From an uncultured Hyphomonadaceae bacterium (GTDB lineage: Bacteria; Pseudomonadota; Alphaproteobacteria; Caulobacterales; Hyphomonadaceae): a DNA stretch of 64,000 nt. This document shows positions 8,579 to 17,934 of the stretch, piece by piece. Position numbers and translations under genes: made by a program. Numbering within the stretch: the first letter of the stretch is position 1; every line of letters begins with the position of its first letter. The notes under the pieces are model-generated. The model saw only the letters and a list, made by a program, of their open reading frames with translations. It did not search any database and was not told where the DNA came from. The DNA is taken from contig CAJXOF010000015.1 in NCBI GenBank assembly GCA_913057945.1, positions 1 through 64,000 of the forward strand, read 5' to 3'.

Positions 8579-9340
8579 ATGTCGAAATCAAATAAGAAAG
8601 ATTACGGCCTGCTTCCCACGGAGAAGCCGCACCGGCTTAGCCTGTTCGGATGGTTGAGAGGGCGTTTCTTCGCGGGCATGTTCATTGCCCTGCCGGTCGT
8701 GGTGACGTTCCTCATCCTGCAAGTCCTGATCAGCGAGATCGACAAGCGGGTGGTGCCACTGCTTCCGGCCGCCCTGAAGCCGGAAACCTACCTCAATTAC
8801 GCGGTACCTGGTTTCGGCCTGATCGTGCTCGTCCTGTTTCTCACCATATTGGGGGGAATTGCAACGAACCTTATCGGCCGCTCGGTCATCAGCCTCGCAG
8901 ACCGCATTCTGAGCCGTGTGCCCTTTGTCCGTTCCGTCTATTCCGCGTTCAAGCAACTCGTTGAGGTTTTCGCGAGCAACAATACCGACCAGTTCAGTGA
9001 ATGCGTCCTGATCGAATATCCCAAGAAGGGGACCTGGTGCCTGGGTTTCGTGTCGAGCCCTGCAAAGGGTGAATTGAAAACCGTCCTCGGGCCGGCCTTC
9101 ATCGGCGTCTTCGTGCCCACCACGCCAAACCCGACCTCAGGCTTTCTGATGTATGTTGAGGCCACCGAAGTTGTTCGCCTCGACATGACCGTGGAGGAGG
9201 GCGCCAAGATGATCCTGTCGGCAGGTCTCGTCGTGCCGGAGCATCTGCCAATCAGGGAAGTGGATGGAACTGCCGCTGTCGATGCAGATAGTGCGCCTGA
9301 GACGCCTACTCCGACGCCGGTGCCTGAAGCCGAGGCGTAA
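8579..9340 (+). CDS. DUF502 inner-membrane protein
   Basis: 253 aa. The start is the ATG at 8579, placed 8 bases after AAGGA. Two hydrophobic segments (about residues 18-40, FFAGMFIALPVVVTFL, and 64-88, GLIVLVLFLTILGGIATN) match the DUF502 layout, with LSRVPFVRSVYSAFKQ and a conserved soluble domain containing VFVPTTPNPTSGFL behind them. The acidic, proline-rich tail is variable. The function is not established; plant members are membrane-trafficking related but nothing transfers directly. The last 35 bases overlap the end of recG on the other strand. Confidence 0.88.
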   Translation: MSKSNKKDYGLLPTEKPHRLSLFGWLRGRFFAGMFIALPVVVTFLILQVLISEIDKRVVPLLPAALKPETYLNYAVPGFGLIVLVLFLTILGGIATNLIGRSVISLADRILSRVPFVRSVYSAFKQLVEVFASNNTDQFSECVLIEYPKKGTWCLGFVSSPAKGELKTVLGPAFIGVFVPTTPNPTSGFLMYVEATEVVRLDMTVEEGAKMILSAGLVVPEHLPIREVDGTAAVDADSAPETPTPTPVPEAEA

Positions 9341-11378
9341 GCAGTTCGCGGACAAGGCGTAGCGTCTGACCGCGTTCACCGACGAGTTCCGGATCCCGGG
9401 TGACGATGGCCTCGGCATCCTTTTTGGCGATTTCCAGCAAGGGCGCATGGCGAGCGAGGTCTAGAATTCGGTAATCCGTTGCACCAGCCTGTTTCAGGCC
9501 GAGCATGTCGCCGGGCCCGCGCAATTTGAAATCGGCTTCGGCAATCTCAAAGCCATCCTCCGTGCGGCGGAGCGTATCAAGACGCTCATGCGCCGTTTCA
9601 CCTAGCGGCGGACGATAGAGCAGGATGCAGAAGGAGGGGCGGTCACCACGCCCAACCCGGCCGCGCAATTGGTGCAATTGGGCGAGTCCAAATCCTTCGG
9701 CGCGCTCGATCACCATGATTGTTGCTTCGGGGACGTCCACCCCGACTTCGATGACGGTGGTCGCGACCAGCAGTTTAGTCCTCCCGGCGCGGAAGTCTTC
9801 CAGTGCGGCATCCTTCTCCGCCGGTTTCAGACGGCCATGCACAAGGCCGACCGGCACCTTCAGCTGCTCACTCAGGGCCGCATGGCGACCCACTGCGGTC
9901 GAGTCGTCATCATCCACATCCACTTTCGGGCAGACCCAGAAGGCGCGTTCGCCCCGGCGGATTGCGCGGCCGACCGCGCCAACAACTTCCTCGACCCGCG
10001 TGTCCGGCACGGCGCGTGTTTCAACCGGGACCCGCCCCGCAGGCTTTTCATCGAGAATGGAGACGTCGAGATCACCATGAACGGCTTGTGCCAATGTGCG
10101 CGGGATGGGCGTGGCGCTCATGACGAGCATGTGCGGGCTCAGCGCTTTGCTGGCGAGCCGCATTCGGTCAGCTACGCCAAAGCGGTGCTGTTCATCGACA
10201 ATAACCAGACCGAGATTGCGGAAGGCGACCGATTGCTGGAAGAGGGCTTGTGTGCCCGACACGACGTCAATTGTCCCGTCCGCCAATCCCATGAGGATGC
10301 TTTCGCGGGTCGTGGCCTTGTCCCGGCCCGTCAGTGCCGCCACCGTATAGCCCAGCGGCGACAGGAGCCGGTCCATCGTCTCGTATTGCTGCCGCGCGAG
10401 CACTTCTGTAGGCGACATGAAAGCCGTCTGGAATCCTGCGCTGGCGGCTTGCACGGCAGCCATCGCGCTTACGAGCGTTTTGCCGGCGCCAACATCGCCC
10501 TGGAGCATCCGTCGCATGGGGGAGGTGGACGACATGTCCGCTGCGATCTGATCGAAGGCGCGGGTCTGGGCGCTAGTGGGCTTGTAGGGCAGGGCGCGCA
10601 ACAGGGCCTGATGGGCCTCGGCATTGATTGGTACGGATGGGGCCGCGCGCTTTGCCCGGCTCGCCCGTGCAAGCGCAAAGGCGGATTCGCGCGCCAGCGC
10701 CTCATCATAGGCAAGGCGCTCGCGAGACCGCTCGAACAGGTCCGGATCATATTCGACGGGAGCATGGAGACTGCTCAGCGCGGCCTTGAAGCCCAGCCAG
10801 CCTTTCGCCTCAATAAGTGCCGGATCGGCCCATTCGGGGAGGTCATCATCGATATGGTCCAGGGCCTGGACAGCAAACCCATGCACACGTTTGTTCGTGA
10901 GCCCGGCGGTAAGACCATAGATTGGCTCGACGGCGGGAGGCATAGGGCCCTTGGCGGGATCAACGATATGGTCTGGATGAGTCATCTGGCGCTCGCCATT
11001 GAATTCCTCGACCATGCCGGAGACGACGCGCTCCTTGCCAATCGGGAATTGGCCCTGGAGCCACCGTCCATCCGCCCGGAAGAAAGCGAGCGTCAGAAAT
11101 CCTGTTCCGTCATAGAGGACGATCTTGTGCGGAGATCTTTCGGAATAGGGGGCGTGATAGGCATGGACCTCGCCGCGCAAGGTCGCGACTTCGCCGATCA
11201 CCGCGTCATCAATGTATTCCTTCACCCGCCGATCTACCCAGCGTTCCGGCAAGTGGAGCAACAGATCCCATATGCTGTCACCCCCCGTCAGGCGTTCCAG
11301 TACCGGCTTCAGCTTCGGGCCGACACCGGACAGGCTGTCCAGGCCCTCAAACAATGGAAAGAGTCGCTCGTCCCGCAT
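9306..11378 (-). CDS. recG: ATP-dependent DNA helicase RecG
   Basis: Branch-migrating helicase that rescues stalled forks and processes Holliday junctions. About 690 aa from the ATG at 11378; an in-frame TTG extension upstream has no family similarity. N-terminal wedge/OB region, then Walker A GDVGAGKT, DEQH box VVDEQHRFG, motif III SATPIPRTLA, and the C-terminal QLRGRVGRGDRPS motif VI. The gene runs divergently from sdhE, with a 95-base shared upstream region. This recG-sdhE-mfd neighbourhood is common in alphaproteobacteria. Confidence 0.97.
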   Translation of the reverse strand: MRDERLFPLFEGLDSLSGVGPKLKPVLERLTGGDSIWDLLLHLPERWVDRRVKEYIDDAVIGEVATLRGEVHAYHAPYSERSPHKIVLYDGTGFLTLAFFRADGRWLQGQFPIGKERVVSGMVEEFNGERQMTHPDHIVDPAKGPMPPAVEPIYGLTAGLTNKRVHGFAVQALDHIDDDLPEWADPALIEAKGWLGFKAALSSLHAPVEYDPDLFERSRERLAYDEALARESAFALARASRAKRAAPSVPINAEAHQALLRALPYKPTSAQTRAFDQIAADMSSTSPMRRMLQGDVGAGKTLVSAMAAVQAASAGFQTAFMSPTEVLARQQYETMDRLLSPLGYTVAALTGRDKATTRESILMGLADGTIDVVSGTQALFQQSVAFRNLGLVIVDEQHRFGVADRMRLASKALSPHMLVMSATPIPRTLAQAVHGDLDVSILDEKPAGRVPVETRAVPDTRVEEVVGAVGRAIRRGERAFWVCPKVDVDDDDSTAVGRHAALSEQLKVPVGLVHGRLKPAEKDAALEDFRAGRTKLLVATTVIEVGVDVPEATIMVIERAEGFGLAQLHQLRGRVGRGDRPSFCILLYRPPLGETAHERLDTLRRTEDGFEIAEADFKLRGPGDMLGLKQAGATDYRILDLARHAPLLEIAKKDAEAIVTRDPELVGERGQTLRLVRELLTPRLQAPASE

Positions 11379-11473
11379 CGGTGACAGACTATGCGGCTGC
11401 GGTGCGCTGCACAATCGCCGCTGTTTATTCCAGCTGTGCGTTCTATATGGTTTGGCAGACACAGGAGGCCCGC

Positions 11474-11734
11474 ATGGAAACACGTCGCCGAAAACTCAAA
11501 TTCAGAGCCTGGCGGCGCGGATTCCGGGAAATGGACCTTTTGATGGGGTCTTTCGCTGATGCGCATATCGGATCGTTCGGTGAAGCGCAGCTGGACGAGT
11601 TCGAAGGCCTGCTCGGTGTTCCCGATTGGGAGGTCTATGCGTGGCTGATCGGTCAGAAACCTGTGCCTGAGCCTCATCGCGGCCCGGTGCTGGACCAACT
11701 CATCGCATTCCGATACGCCGCGCAGGGCGGTTAA
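11474..11734 (+). CDS. sdhE: succinate dehydrogenase assembly factor 2
   Basis: 86 aa. The start ATG at 11474 follows a CAGGAGG ribosome binding site at 11462-11468; the open frame upstream of it is not conserved. The SdhE/SdhAF2 signature is clear: the R-R-x-K-x-R-A-W-R-R-G opening, then REMDLLMGSFADAHI, and later FEGLLGVPDWEVYAWL. It assists covalent flavinylation of the SdhA subunit of succinate dehydrogenase in the cytoplasm. Its partner sdhA is not in the window. mfd follows 41 bases downstream and may be cotranscribed. Confidence 0.95.
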   Translation: METRRRKLKFRAWRRGFREMDLLMGSFADAHIGSFGEAQLDEFEGLLGVPDWEVYAWLIGQKPVPEPHRGPVLDQLIAFRYAAQGG

Positions 11735-11775
11735 GTCCGCCACCCTTTCCACATCATGCCGATTATCCAGTGCCC

Positions 11776-14700
11776 ATGACCCCTGTCGAGCTTTTGAAAT
11801 CCCTCAGCGGTCCTGCCGCACTGTCCGGCGCGCCGTTCGGCGCCGACCTGATCGCCATGTGCACGGCATTGGAAGCACGGGGCGGGGCTGGCGTGTACGT
11901 TGCGCGGGACGACAAAACCGCAGCCACAGCCCGGCGCGTTGCTCAATTCGCGGCGCCGCGCCTGGAACAGGTCGACCTGCCGAGCTGGGATACGCTGCCT
12001 TATGACCGGGTGAGCCCGACAGCGGGTGTGGCGGCTCGACGGTGCGCGGCGCTGGCCAGGCTGTCGCGCTATGAGGCCGGACAGGGCCCGATCCTCATCG
12101 TCACCACGGCGTCGTCTCTGGTCCAACGGGTTCCGCCCGTCAGCGTGCTGCGGCGGTCTTCTTTTGCGGTGACGCTTGGGCAGTCCGTGAACCAGAAGGA
12201 ACTCACAGAGTATCTCGCAGTCAACGGCTATATGCGCTCCAGCACGGTACGTGAGCAGGGGGAGTTTGCGATCCGCGGCGGGATTATCGACATCTTCCCG
12301 CCGACCTCGCCGGAACCGTATCGTCTCGATTTCTTCGGTGACACGCTGGAGACGCTGCGCACCTTCGACACTGAAACCCAGCGCTCGACGGGGGACGCCA
12401 AGAGCGTTGCCTTCGCGCCCGTCAGCGAAATCCTGTTCGACGACGATGTGTTGGCCCGGTTCAGGGAAAAATACCTTTCTGAATTTGGCCCGCCATCGGG
12501 TGATCCGGCCTATGAAGCGGCGCGGGCGTCCATCCGGCGGCAGGGCGTGGAGGGGTGGCTTCCCCTGTTTCATGATCATCTGGAGACGCTGTTTGACTAT
12601 GTCGGCCCTGATCCGCTGATCGGCATGGGGCACCTCGCCGGCGAAGCGGCGGCAGAGCGCCTGTCACAGGCGGAAGATTACCACGCTGCCCGGCTTGAGG
12701 CCGGGGAAGGCGATGTGCGCCAGGCCAAGGTGTTGCCGCCGGACGCACTTTACCTGACACCGAGGGAGCTGGAAGCTGGGCTCGCATCGCGCGCGACCGC
12801 GCGCTTCTACCCGGCTGAGCCGAGTGCTGAAGCGTTTGACCTGAAAGGACGCGCAGGGCGGGATTTTGCCCCGGAACGCCTGCACGCCGACATCAACATA
12901 TTCGAAGCCGCCATCGCGCATGCCAAACGGCTCCAGTCCGATGGGCGTCCGGTCGTTTTCGCGGCCTGGTCCGTTGGCTCGGCGGATCGCCTGATCAACG
13001 TCATGGCCGATCACGGCCTGACCGATCTGGCGCTGGTGCATTCGATGGAAGCGGCGAAGAAGACCGATTTCACCGTCGTCGAAATTCCGCTGGAGTCGGG
13101 ATTTGAGACGCCCGAAATCGCGGTGATCTCTGAAGCCGATATTCTTGGGGACCGCCTGGCCGGGCCGCGGCGCAAGCGGAAGACCGCAAACTTCATCTCC
13201 GACGCGGCTGCGCTCAATCCCGGCGATTTGATCGTGCATATCGATCATGGGGTCGGGCGTTATGTCGGCCTGAAGACGCTGGACCTGACCGGTGCGCCAC
13301 ATGACTGCCTGCATCTGGAATATGCCGGCGGCGACACGATCTTTCTCCCTGTCGAAAACATCGACCTGATCAGCCGGTATGGCGCCGAAGATTCCGAGAA
13401 CCAATTGGACCGCCTCGGCGGAGCCGGATGGCAAACCCGCAAGGCGAAAGCCAAGAAGCGCATTCTCGAAATGGCGGCCGAGCTGATGCACATTGCAGCG
13501 GCGCGGGAATTGAAACGAGCCGACGCAGTGAATGCCGGGCAGGGGCTTTATGAAGAATTCGCGGCGCGGTTCCCCTATGAGGAAACCGATGACCAGTTGA
13601 ACGCGATTGAGGATGTCATTGGCGATCTTGCCTCAGGCAAGCCCATGGATCGGCTCGTCTGCGGCGATGTGGGTTTCGGCAAGACCGAAGTGGCGCTGCG
13701 AGGCGCCTTCGTCGCGGCGATGAGCGGCAAACAGGTCGCCGTGATCGCGCCGACTACATTGCTCGCGCGTCAGCACTACAAGACGTTTGCGGAGCGCTTT
13801 GCAGGCTGGCCTCTGAAAGTGCGGCAATTGTCACGCCTCGTGGGCGCGAAGGAAGCTGCCGAAACACGCGACGGTATCGCCGACGGCAGCGTCGACGTCG
13901 TCGTCGGCACGCATGCCCTGTTGACCAAGACAATCGAATTCAAGCGCCTTGGCCTGTTGGTCGTGGACGAGGAACAGCGCTTTGGCGTGAAGCACAAGGA
14001 ACGCTTGAAGGAGCTGAAGGCGGATGTGCATGTGCTGACTTTGTCGGCCACGCCTATTCCGCGTACGTTGCAAATGGCCCTGACGGGAATTCGCGATCTC
14101 TCAATCATCGCGACGCCGCCCGTCGACCGCCTGTCCGTGAGGACATATATTACCGAGGAAGACACTGTCACCCTGCGCGAAGCCCTGCTGCGGGAGAAGT
14201 ACCGCGGCGGACAAGCCTTTTTCGTCGCACCGCGTATTCAGGATATCGACAAGCTGGAGCGTTTCCTGCGGGATAATGTGCCGGAAGTTTCCTTCATTGT
14301 CGCCCACGGACAGATGGCTGCGGGTGAACTCGAAGACATCATGACGGCCTTCTACGAAGGCAAGTATGATGTCTTGTTGTCCACGACGATTGTGGAGAGC
14401 GGATTGGACATTCCACGCGCAAATACGCTGATCATTCACCGCGCCGACATGTTCGGCCTGGCGCAGCTTTACCAGCTTCGCGGTCGGGTGGGCCGGTCGA
14501 AGCTGCGCGCCTATGCCTATTTCACCACGCCGCGCGACAAGCTGATTACCGAAACGGCAGACCGCCGCCTGAAGATTCTTCAGTCGCTCGATTCCCTCGG
14601 GGCTGGTTTCCAGCTTGCCAGCCATGATCTCGACATGCGCGGATCAGGCAATCTTCTGGGGGACCAGCAATCAGGTCATGTGAAGGAAGTCGGCGTGGAA

Positions 14701-15237
14701 CTATACCAGTCCATGCTGGAAGATGCCGTCAACGCACTCAAGGCGGGCGCCAGCGACAATGAAGAGTTCGCGGATGATTGGTCGCCACAGATCAATACCG
14801 GCGCTGCCGTCCTGATCCCCGAAACCTATGTCGAGGATCTGAACATCCGGCTGTCGCTCTATCGCCGCCTGTCAGAAATTTCGACTGCCGCAGAACGGGA
14901 ATCCTTTGCCGCCGAACTCATCGACCGGTTCGGTCCGTTGCCGGAGGAAACGAAACAGTTGCTGGAAGTGACAGCCATCAAGGTCCAGTGCAAGACGCTG
15001 GGCATTTCGAAACTGGATGCAGGTCAGAAGGGAACCGTCTTTGCCTTCCGCGAAGACACAGTGCTCGACCCGGCGCGTCTGCTGGACGTGGTGCGCAGTC
15101 GGCCCTCACAATTGCGTATCCGACCGGACTCCAAACTTGTCCATTCCGGCCTTGGTGGAACTCCAGAGCAGCGTCTGTCGGGTATCCGGAACTTCCTCAA
15201 GGAACTCGAAGCGGCTGCCGGACTTGTTCCAGCCTAG
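11776..15237 (+). CDS. mfd: transcription-repair-coupling factor Mfd
   Basis: 1153 aa from the ATG at 11776. Removes RNA polymerase stalled at lesions and recruits UvrA. Domains in order: a UvrB-like N-terminal module, the RNA-polymerase-interacting domain (about 480-545; HIDHGVGRYVGLKTL), then a RecG-like translocase with Walker A CGDVGFGKTE, DEEQRFG, SATPIPRTLQMAL and QLRGRVGRSK, and the C-terminal TRCF domain (about 1000-1100). Its TAG stop lies inside a CTAG that also forms the stop of the convergent popA-like gene, leaving no room for a separate terminator. Confidence 0.98.
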   Translation: MTPVELLKSLSGPAALSGAPFGADLIAMCTALEARGGAGVYVARDDKTAATARRVAQFAAPRLEQVDLPSWDTLPYDRVSPTAGVAARRCAALARLSRYEAGQGPILIVTTASSLVQRVPPVSVLRRSSFAVTLGQSVNQKELTEYLAVNGYMRSSTVREQGEFAIRGGIIDIFPPTSPEPYRLDFFGDTLETLRTFDTETQRSTGDAKSVAFAPVSEILFDDDVLARFREKYLSEFGPPSGDPAYEAARASIRRQGVEGWLPLFHDHLETLFDYVGPDPLIGMGHLAGEAAAERLSQAEDYHAARLEAGEGDVRQAKVLPPDALYLTPRELEAGLASRATARFYPAEPSAEAFDLKGRAGRDFAPERLHADINIFEAAIAHAKRLQSDGRPVVFAAWSVGSADRLINVMADHGLTDLALVHSMEAAKKTDFTVVEIPLESGFETPEIAVISEADILGDRLAGPRRKRKTANFISDAAALNPGDLIVHIDHGVGRYVGLKTLDLTGAPHDCLHLEYAGGDTIFLPVENIDLISRYGAEDSENQLDRLGGAGWQTRKAKAKKRILEMAAELMHIAAARELKRADAVNAGQGLYEEFAARFPYEETDDQLNAIEDVIGDLASGKPMDRLVCGDVGFGKTEVALRGAFVAAMSGKQVAVIAPTTLLARQHYKTFAERFAGWPLKVRQLSRLVGAKEAAETRDGIADGSVDVVVGTHALLTKTIEFKRLGLLVVDEEQRFGVKHKERLKELKADVHVLTLSATPIPRTLQMALTGIRDLSIIATPPVDRLSVRTYITEEDTVTLREALLREKYRGGQAFFVAPRIQDIDKLERFLRDNVPEVSFIVAHGQMAAGELEDIMTAFYEGKYDVLLSTTIVESGLDIPRANTLIIHRADMFGLAQLYQLRGRVGRSKLRAYAYFTTPRDKLITETADRRLKILQSLDSLGAGFQLASHDLDMRGSGNLLGDQQSGHVKEVGVELYQSMLEDAVNALKAGASDNEEFADDWSPQINTGAAVLIPETYVEDLNIRLSLYRRLSEISTAAERESFAAELIDRFGPLPEETKQLLEVTAIKVQCKTLGISKLDAGQKGTVFAFREDTVLDPARLLDVVRSRPSQLRIRPDSKLVHSGLGGTPEQRLSGIRNFLKELEAAAGLVPA

Positions 15238-16493
15238 CCAATCCGGGACTTCTGGTAGACGCCCGACCTTGCTTCGGACAGCAGCCTTTCGGAATCATGG
15301 TAGGCGCGCTTTTCAGTGATCCGCCAGCCGAGCCGGCTTGCAAGGTGCGGCATTGTCCGGTCCAGTCCTCTGAACAGGCGTTCGCAGATATGGACCGCGC
15401 CCTTGTAGCTGGTCGCTGGCAGGCTGATGGCAAACGTGTCCGGATCAATAGTCGCTGGCAGATCGGTCTCCCTGACGCCAGAGAGAATGGCATCGGCCAC
15501 CAGATTGCGTTCCCTGGGGGTTAGACGGTCGTGCTGAGGGTCGCACACGACCAGAACGGTCAGGGGGTCTCCGCGCTCTGTCGAGAGGGCGATCTGGTTT
15601 TGCAGATGCACCTCAAAAAACCGTTGGGAATAGAGGCCCGTATCAGGATGACATATCGCTGACAGCGCCGCGTCACCAAGTGTAACGATCGAGCGCTGGG
15701 CATGCCGCCGACCATGAGCTTCGACATGCGCCGCGAGGTCCCGAGCGGCGGTGCCATGATCGAATACATCCGACATATGGCTGGCAAGCGACTTAAACGC
15801 GGGGGATGGCACGACACTCGGATCGAGCAGGCCGAGGAGGGGCGTATCCTCAAAACTCTGGACCGCGGTGGACACCCAGTTGGCGAGCTTGTCGAGGCTT
15901 TTGGTTTCCGGCGTAATGTCGACAAGAATGGCCGCGAAGACTCTTTGTCTCACATAATCTGCTGCGGTATGCGCGCTGAAAGCAGCCGTCACCATAATTC
16001 CTCGTTCGCCCAGCGCGGCCTGCAAGGCGAGGAAGCGCGAAGATCCGTCCCCGAGATACAGAAGGTCCGGAACGGTTTCGACAACCGGCGCCGGAAAATT
16101 CACTCCGAAAGCGGCGGCCGTCTTGCTGCGCAGCTGCAATTCGGACATTCGGGCACTGCGCCTTGTCAGAGCATCCAGCCGGCCTCTCAGGACAGACAGG
16201 TCGCGATCACGCGGCACAACAACTGCGTTTGAGAAGTGCCTGGCGATGGCGGGATCGCCCAGAACCAGGATGGGCCGCACGGTCTCCCCGGCATTCTGGA
16301 TGAAGTGATCCAATGTCTCTCTATCAAGGCTCTTCGTGTCCACGAGGAGGGCTTCTGAAGACGCGCGCGAAATAGGAAAGTCGGCCCGGAACGGGCGCAT
16401 GCGCCCCGAACGCAGGCGCGAAAGGATCATGTCCAGGCGCGGGCTGGCGGCCAGAACTTCTATGGGAGGATCAAGGTAGGCCAGGTCGTTCAT
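15234..16493 (-). CDS. popA: PopA-like protein: two receiver-like domains and a degenerate GGDEF domain
   Basis: 419 aa, cytoplasmic. Two receiver-like domains (about 10-115 and 140-258) carry candidate phospho-acceptor aspartates D52 (LLVDTK) and D192 (ILVDIT). The C-terminal GGDEF-type domain begins with HPDTGLYSQRFFE at 282-294. Aligned with PleD, the inhibitory I-site is kept as RETD (341-344), while the active-site GGEEF is replaced by DPDTF (350-354). It should therefore bind cyclic di-GMP but not make it, the design known for Caulobacter PopA, which recruits RcdA and CtrA to ClpXP. The assignment rests on architecture and motif state. A different degenerate PleD paralogue is possible. 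Confidence 0.75.
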   Translation of the reverse strand: MNDLAYLDPPIEVLAASPRLDMILSRLRSGRMRPFRADFPISRASSEALLVDTKSLDRETLDHFIQNAGETVRPILVLGDPAIARHFSNAVVVPRDRDLSVLRGRLDALTRRSARMSELQLRSKTAAAFGVNFPAPVVETVPDLLYLGDGSSRFLALQAALGERGIMVTAAFSAHTAADYVRQRVFAAILVDITPETKSLDKLANWVSTAVQSFEDTPLLGLLDPSVVPSPAFKSLASHMSDVFDHGTAARDLAAHVEAHGRRHAQRSIVTLGDAALSAICHPDTGLYSQRFFEVHLQNQIALSTERGDPLTVLVVCDPQHDRLTPRERNLVADAILSGVRETDLPATIDPDTFAISLPATSYKGAVHICERLFRGLDRTMPHLASRLGWRITEKRAYHDSERLLSEARSGVYQKSRIG

Positions 16494-16609
16494 AAAGCTC
16501 GGATGGATTGAGTCGGGCGACGTTGCGGAACCCCTTCCTTTTGAAACGCGTCGGCTTAATGATCCGCTAAATTGACCCGGTGAGACAAAAATAAAAGGTA
16601 GGATACATC

Positions 16610-17704
16610 ATGGCTCAGGGACCGCTCAACGGCGTTCGCATTGTTGAATTCGCAGGCATTGGCCCGGGACCCTTCTGCGGTATGCTTCTTTCGGACCTTG
16701 GGGCCGATGTGGTTCGGATTGATCGGAAGGGGGATGGCCGTCCGGGCCGCCCTGCTGACGTGATGAGTCGGGGCCGCCGGTCCATCGGGCTCAATCTCAA
16801 GGATCCTGCCGATGTCGAGACCGCGCTGAAGCTGCTCGAAAAGGCCGACGGCCTGATTGAAGGTTTCCGTCCCGGCGTTATGGAGCGCAATGGGCTTGGA
16901 CCGGATGTCGTGCTCGGGCGTAGTCCAAAGCTCGTCTATGGACGCATGACAGGCTGGGGCCAGACAGGCGCGCTGTCGCATGCCGCAGGTCATGATCTGA
17001 ACTATATCGCAATCACCGGAGCGCTCCATGCGATGGGCGATGGCGATGGCCGTCCACGCCCCCCTTTGAACCTTGTCGGCGATTATGGCGGGGGCGCGCT
17101 CTATCTGGCCATGGGCCTGCTGGCGGGCATCGTGAATGTGAAAAATGGCGGCGAAGGCCAGGTGATAGACGTGGCCATGTCCGATGGCGCGGCATCTCTT
17201 GCAACCATGTTCTACGGCATGAAGGCCATGGGTCTGTGGACGGATGAGCGCGAAGCCAATTTGCTTGATGGCGGAGCGCATTTCTACGACACATATGAAT
17301 GTAGTGACGGCAAATGGGTATCTATCGGATCGATCGAGCCGCAATTCTATGCCTTGCTGCTGGAGAAGGCCGGCCTGACTGATCCGGAGTTTCAGGCCCA
17401 GATGGACCGGTCGAAATGGCCGAGCCTCAAGCAGAAGACCATGGCCGTCTTCAAGACCAAGACACGCGATGAATGGTGCGAGATCATGGAAGGCACGGAC
17501 ATCTGTTTCGCGCCGGTCCTGTCGATGTCGGAAGCGCCGACGCACAAACACAATGTCGACCGCCAGACCTTTGTTGAAATCGAAGGCGTGGTTCAGCCCG
17601 CTCCCGCGCCACGCTTCTCGGCGACACCGGGCGCCATTCAGGGCCGGCCAGCCGGACTGGGCGAGCATTCGGACGAGATTCTCAAGGATTGGGGAATTCA
17701 GTAG
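16610..17704 (+). CDS. alpha-methylacyl-CoA racemase (CaiB/BaiF superfamily)
   Basis: 364 aa. Interconverts (R)- and (S)-2-methylacyl-CoA so that branched fatty acids can enter beta-oxidation. The catalytic residues known from the Mycobacterium enzyme line up with an offset of two: H128 in AAGHDLNY, D158 in VGDYGGG, and E243 in GSIEPQFY. The opening [17 protein letters not shown] is typical of the racemase branch rather than of formyl- or carnitine-CoA transferases. It starts 116 bases from the divergent popA-like gene; the AT-rich interval should hold both promoters. No obvious operon partner. Confidence 0.92.
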   Translation: MAQGPLNGVRIVEFAGIGPGPFCGMLLSDLGADVVRIDRKGDGRPGRPADVMSRGRRSIGLNLKDPADVETALKLLEKADGLIEGFRPGVMERNGLGPDVVLGRSPKLVYGRMTGWGQTGALSHAAGHDLNYIAITGALHAMGDGDGRPRPPLNLVGDYGGGALYLAMGLLAGIVNVKNGGEGQVIDVAMSDGAASLATMFYGMKAMGLWTDEREANLLDGGAHFYDTYECSDGKWVSIGSIEPQFYALLLEKAGLTDPEFQAQMDRSKWPSLKQKTMAVFKTKTRDEWCEIMEGTDICFAPVLSMSEAPTHKHNVDRQTFVEIEGVVQPAPAPRFSATPGAIQGRPAGLGEHSDEILKDWGIQ

Positions 17705-17847
17705 ATCGGATTCTCTTCCCAGGTGAACGGAAGACAACCGGACGAATATCCGTTCGTTCAGCTTGATCCTGCTATGAACCGTCTTGTTGGGCACATGTCT
17801 TGGGCATTTTGCCTAAGCGGATGCCTAGCGTCCTTCTTGCTGAACTT

Positions 17848-17876
17848 GGTCGTCCCCCGGGGCGACCATTTTTCTT
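17848..17876 (+). terminator. probable Rho-independent terminator
   Basis: GGTCG...CGACC hairpin extended by a G-T pair and two C-G pairs, followed by ATTTTTCTT. It lies 144 bases after the racemase gene and 59 before the dipeptidase gene. The rest of this 230-base gap shows nothing I recognise. Confidence 0.6.
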
Positions 17877-17934
17877 GCGTCATGCCGCTTAGTCCTTACG
17901 CTCGCATGACACGCTTCAGCAAAATCGAGACGCC

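Noticed and set aside
9669..11384. A 571-codon open frame opposite recG
   Set aside because: High-GC coding sequence often leaves long open antisense frames. Its translation is low-complexity His/Arg/Gly-rich with no family features, while recG on the other strand is unambiguous.
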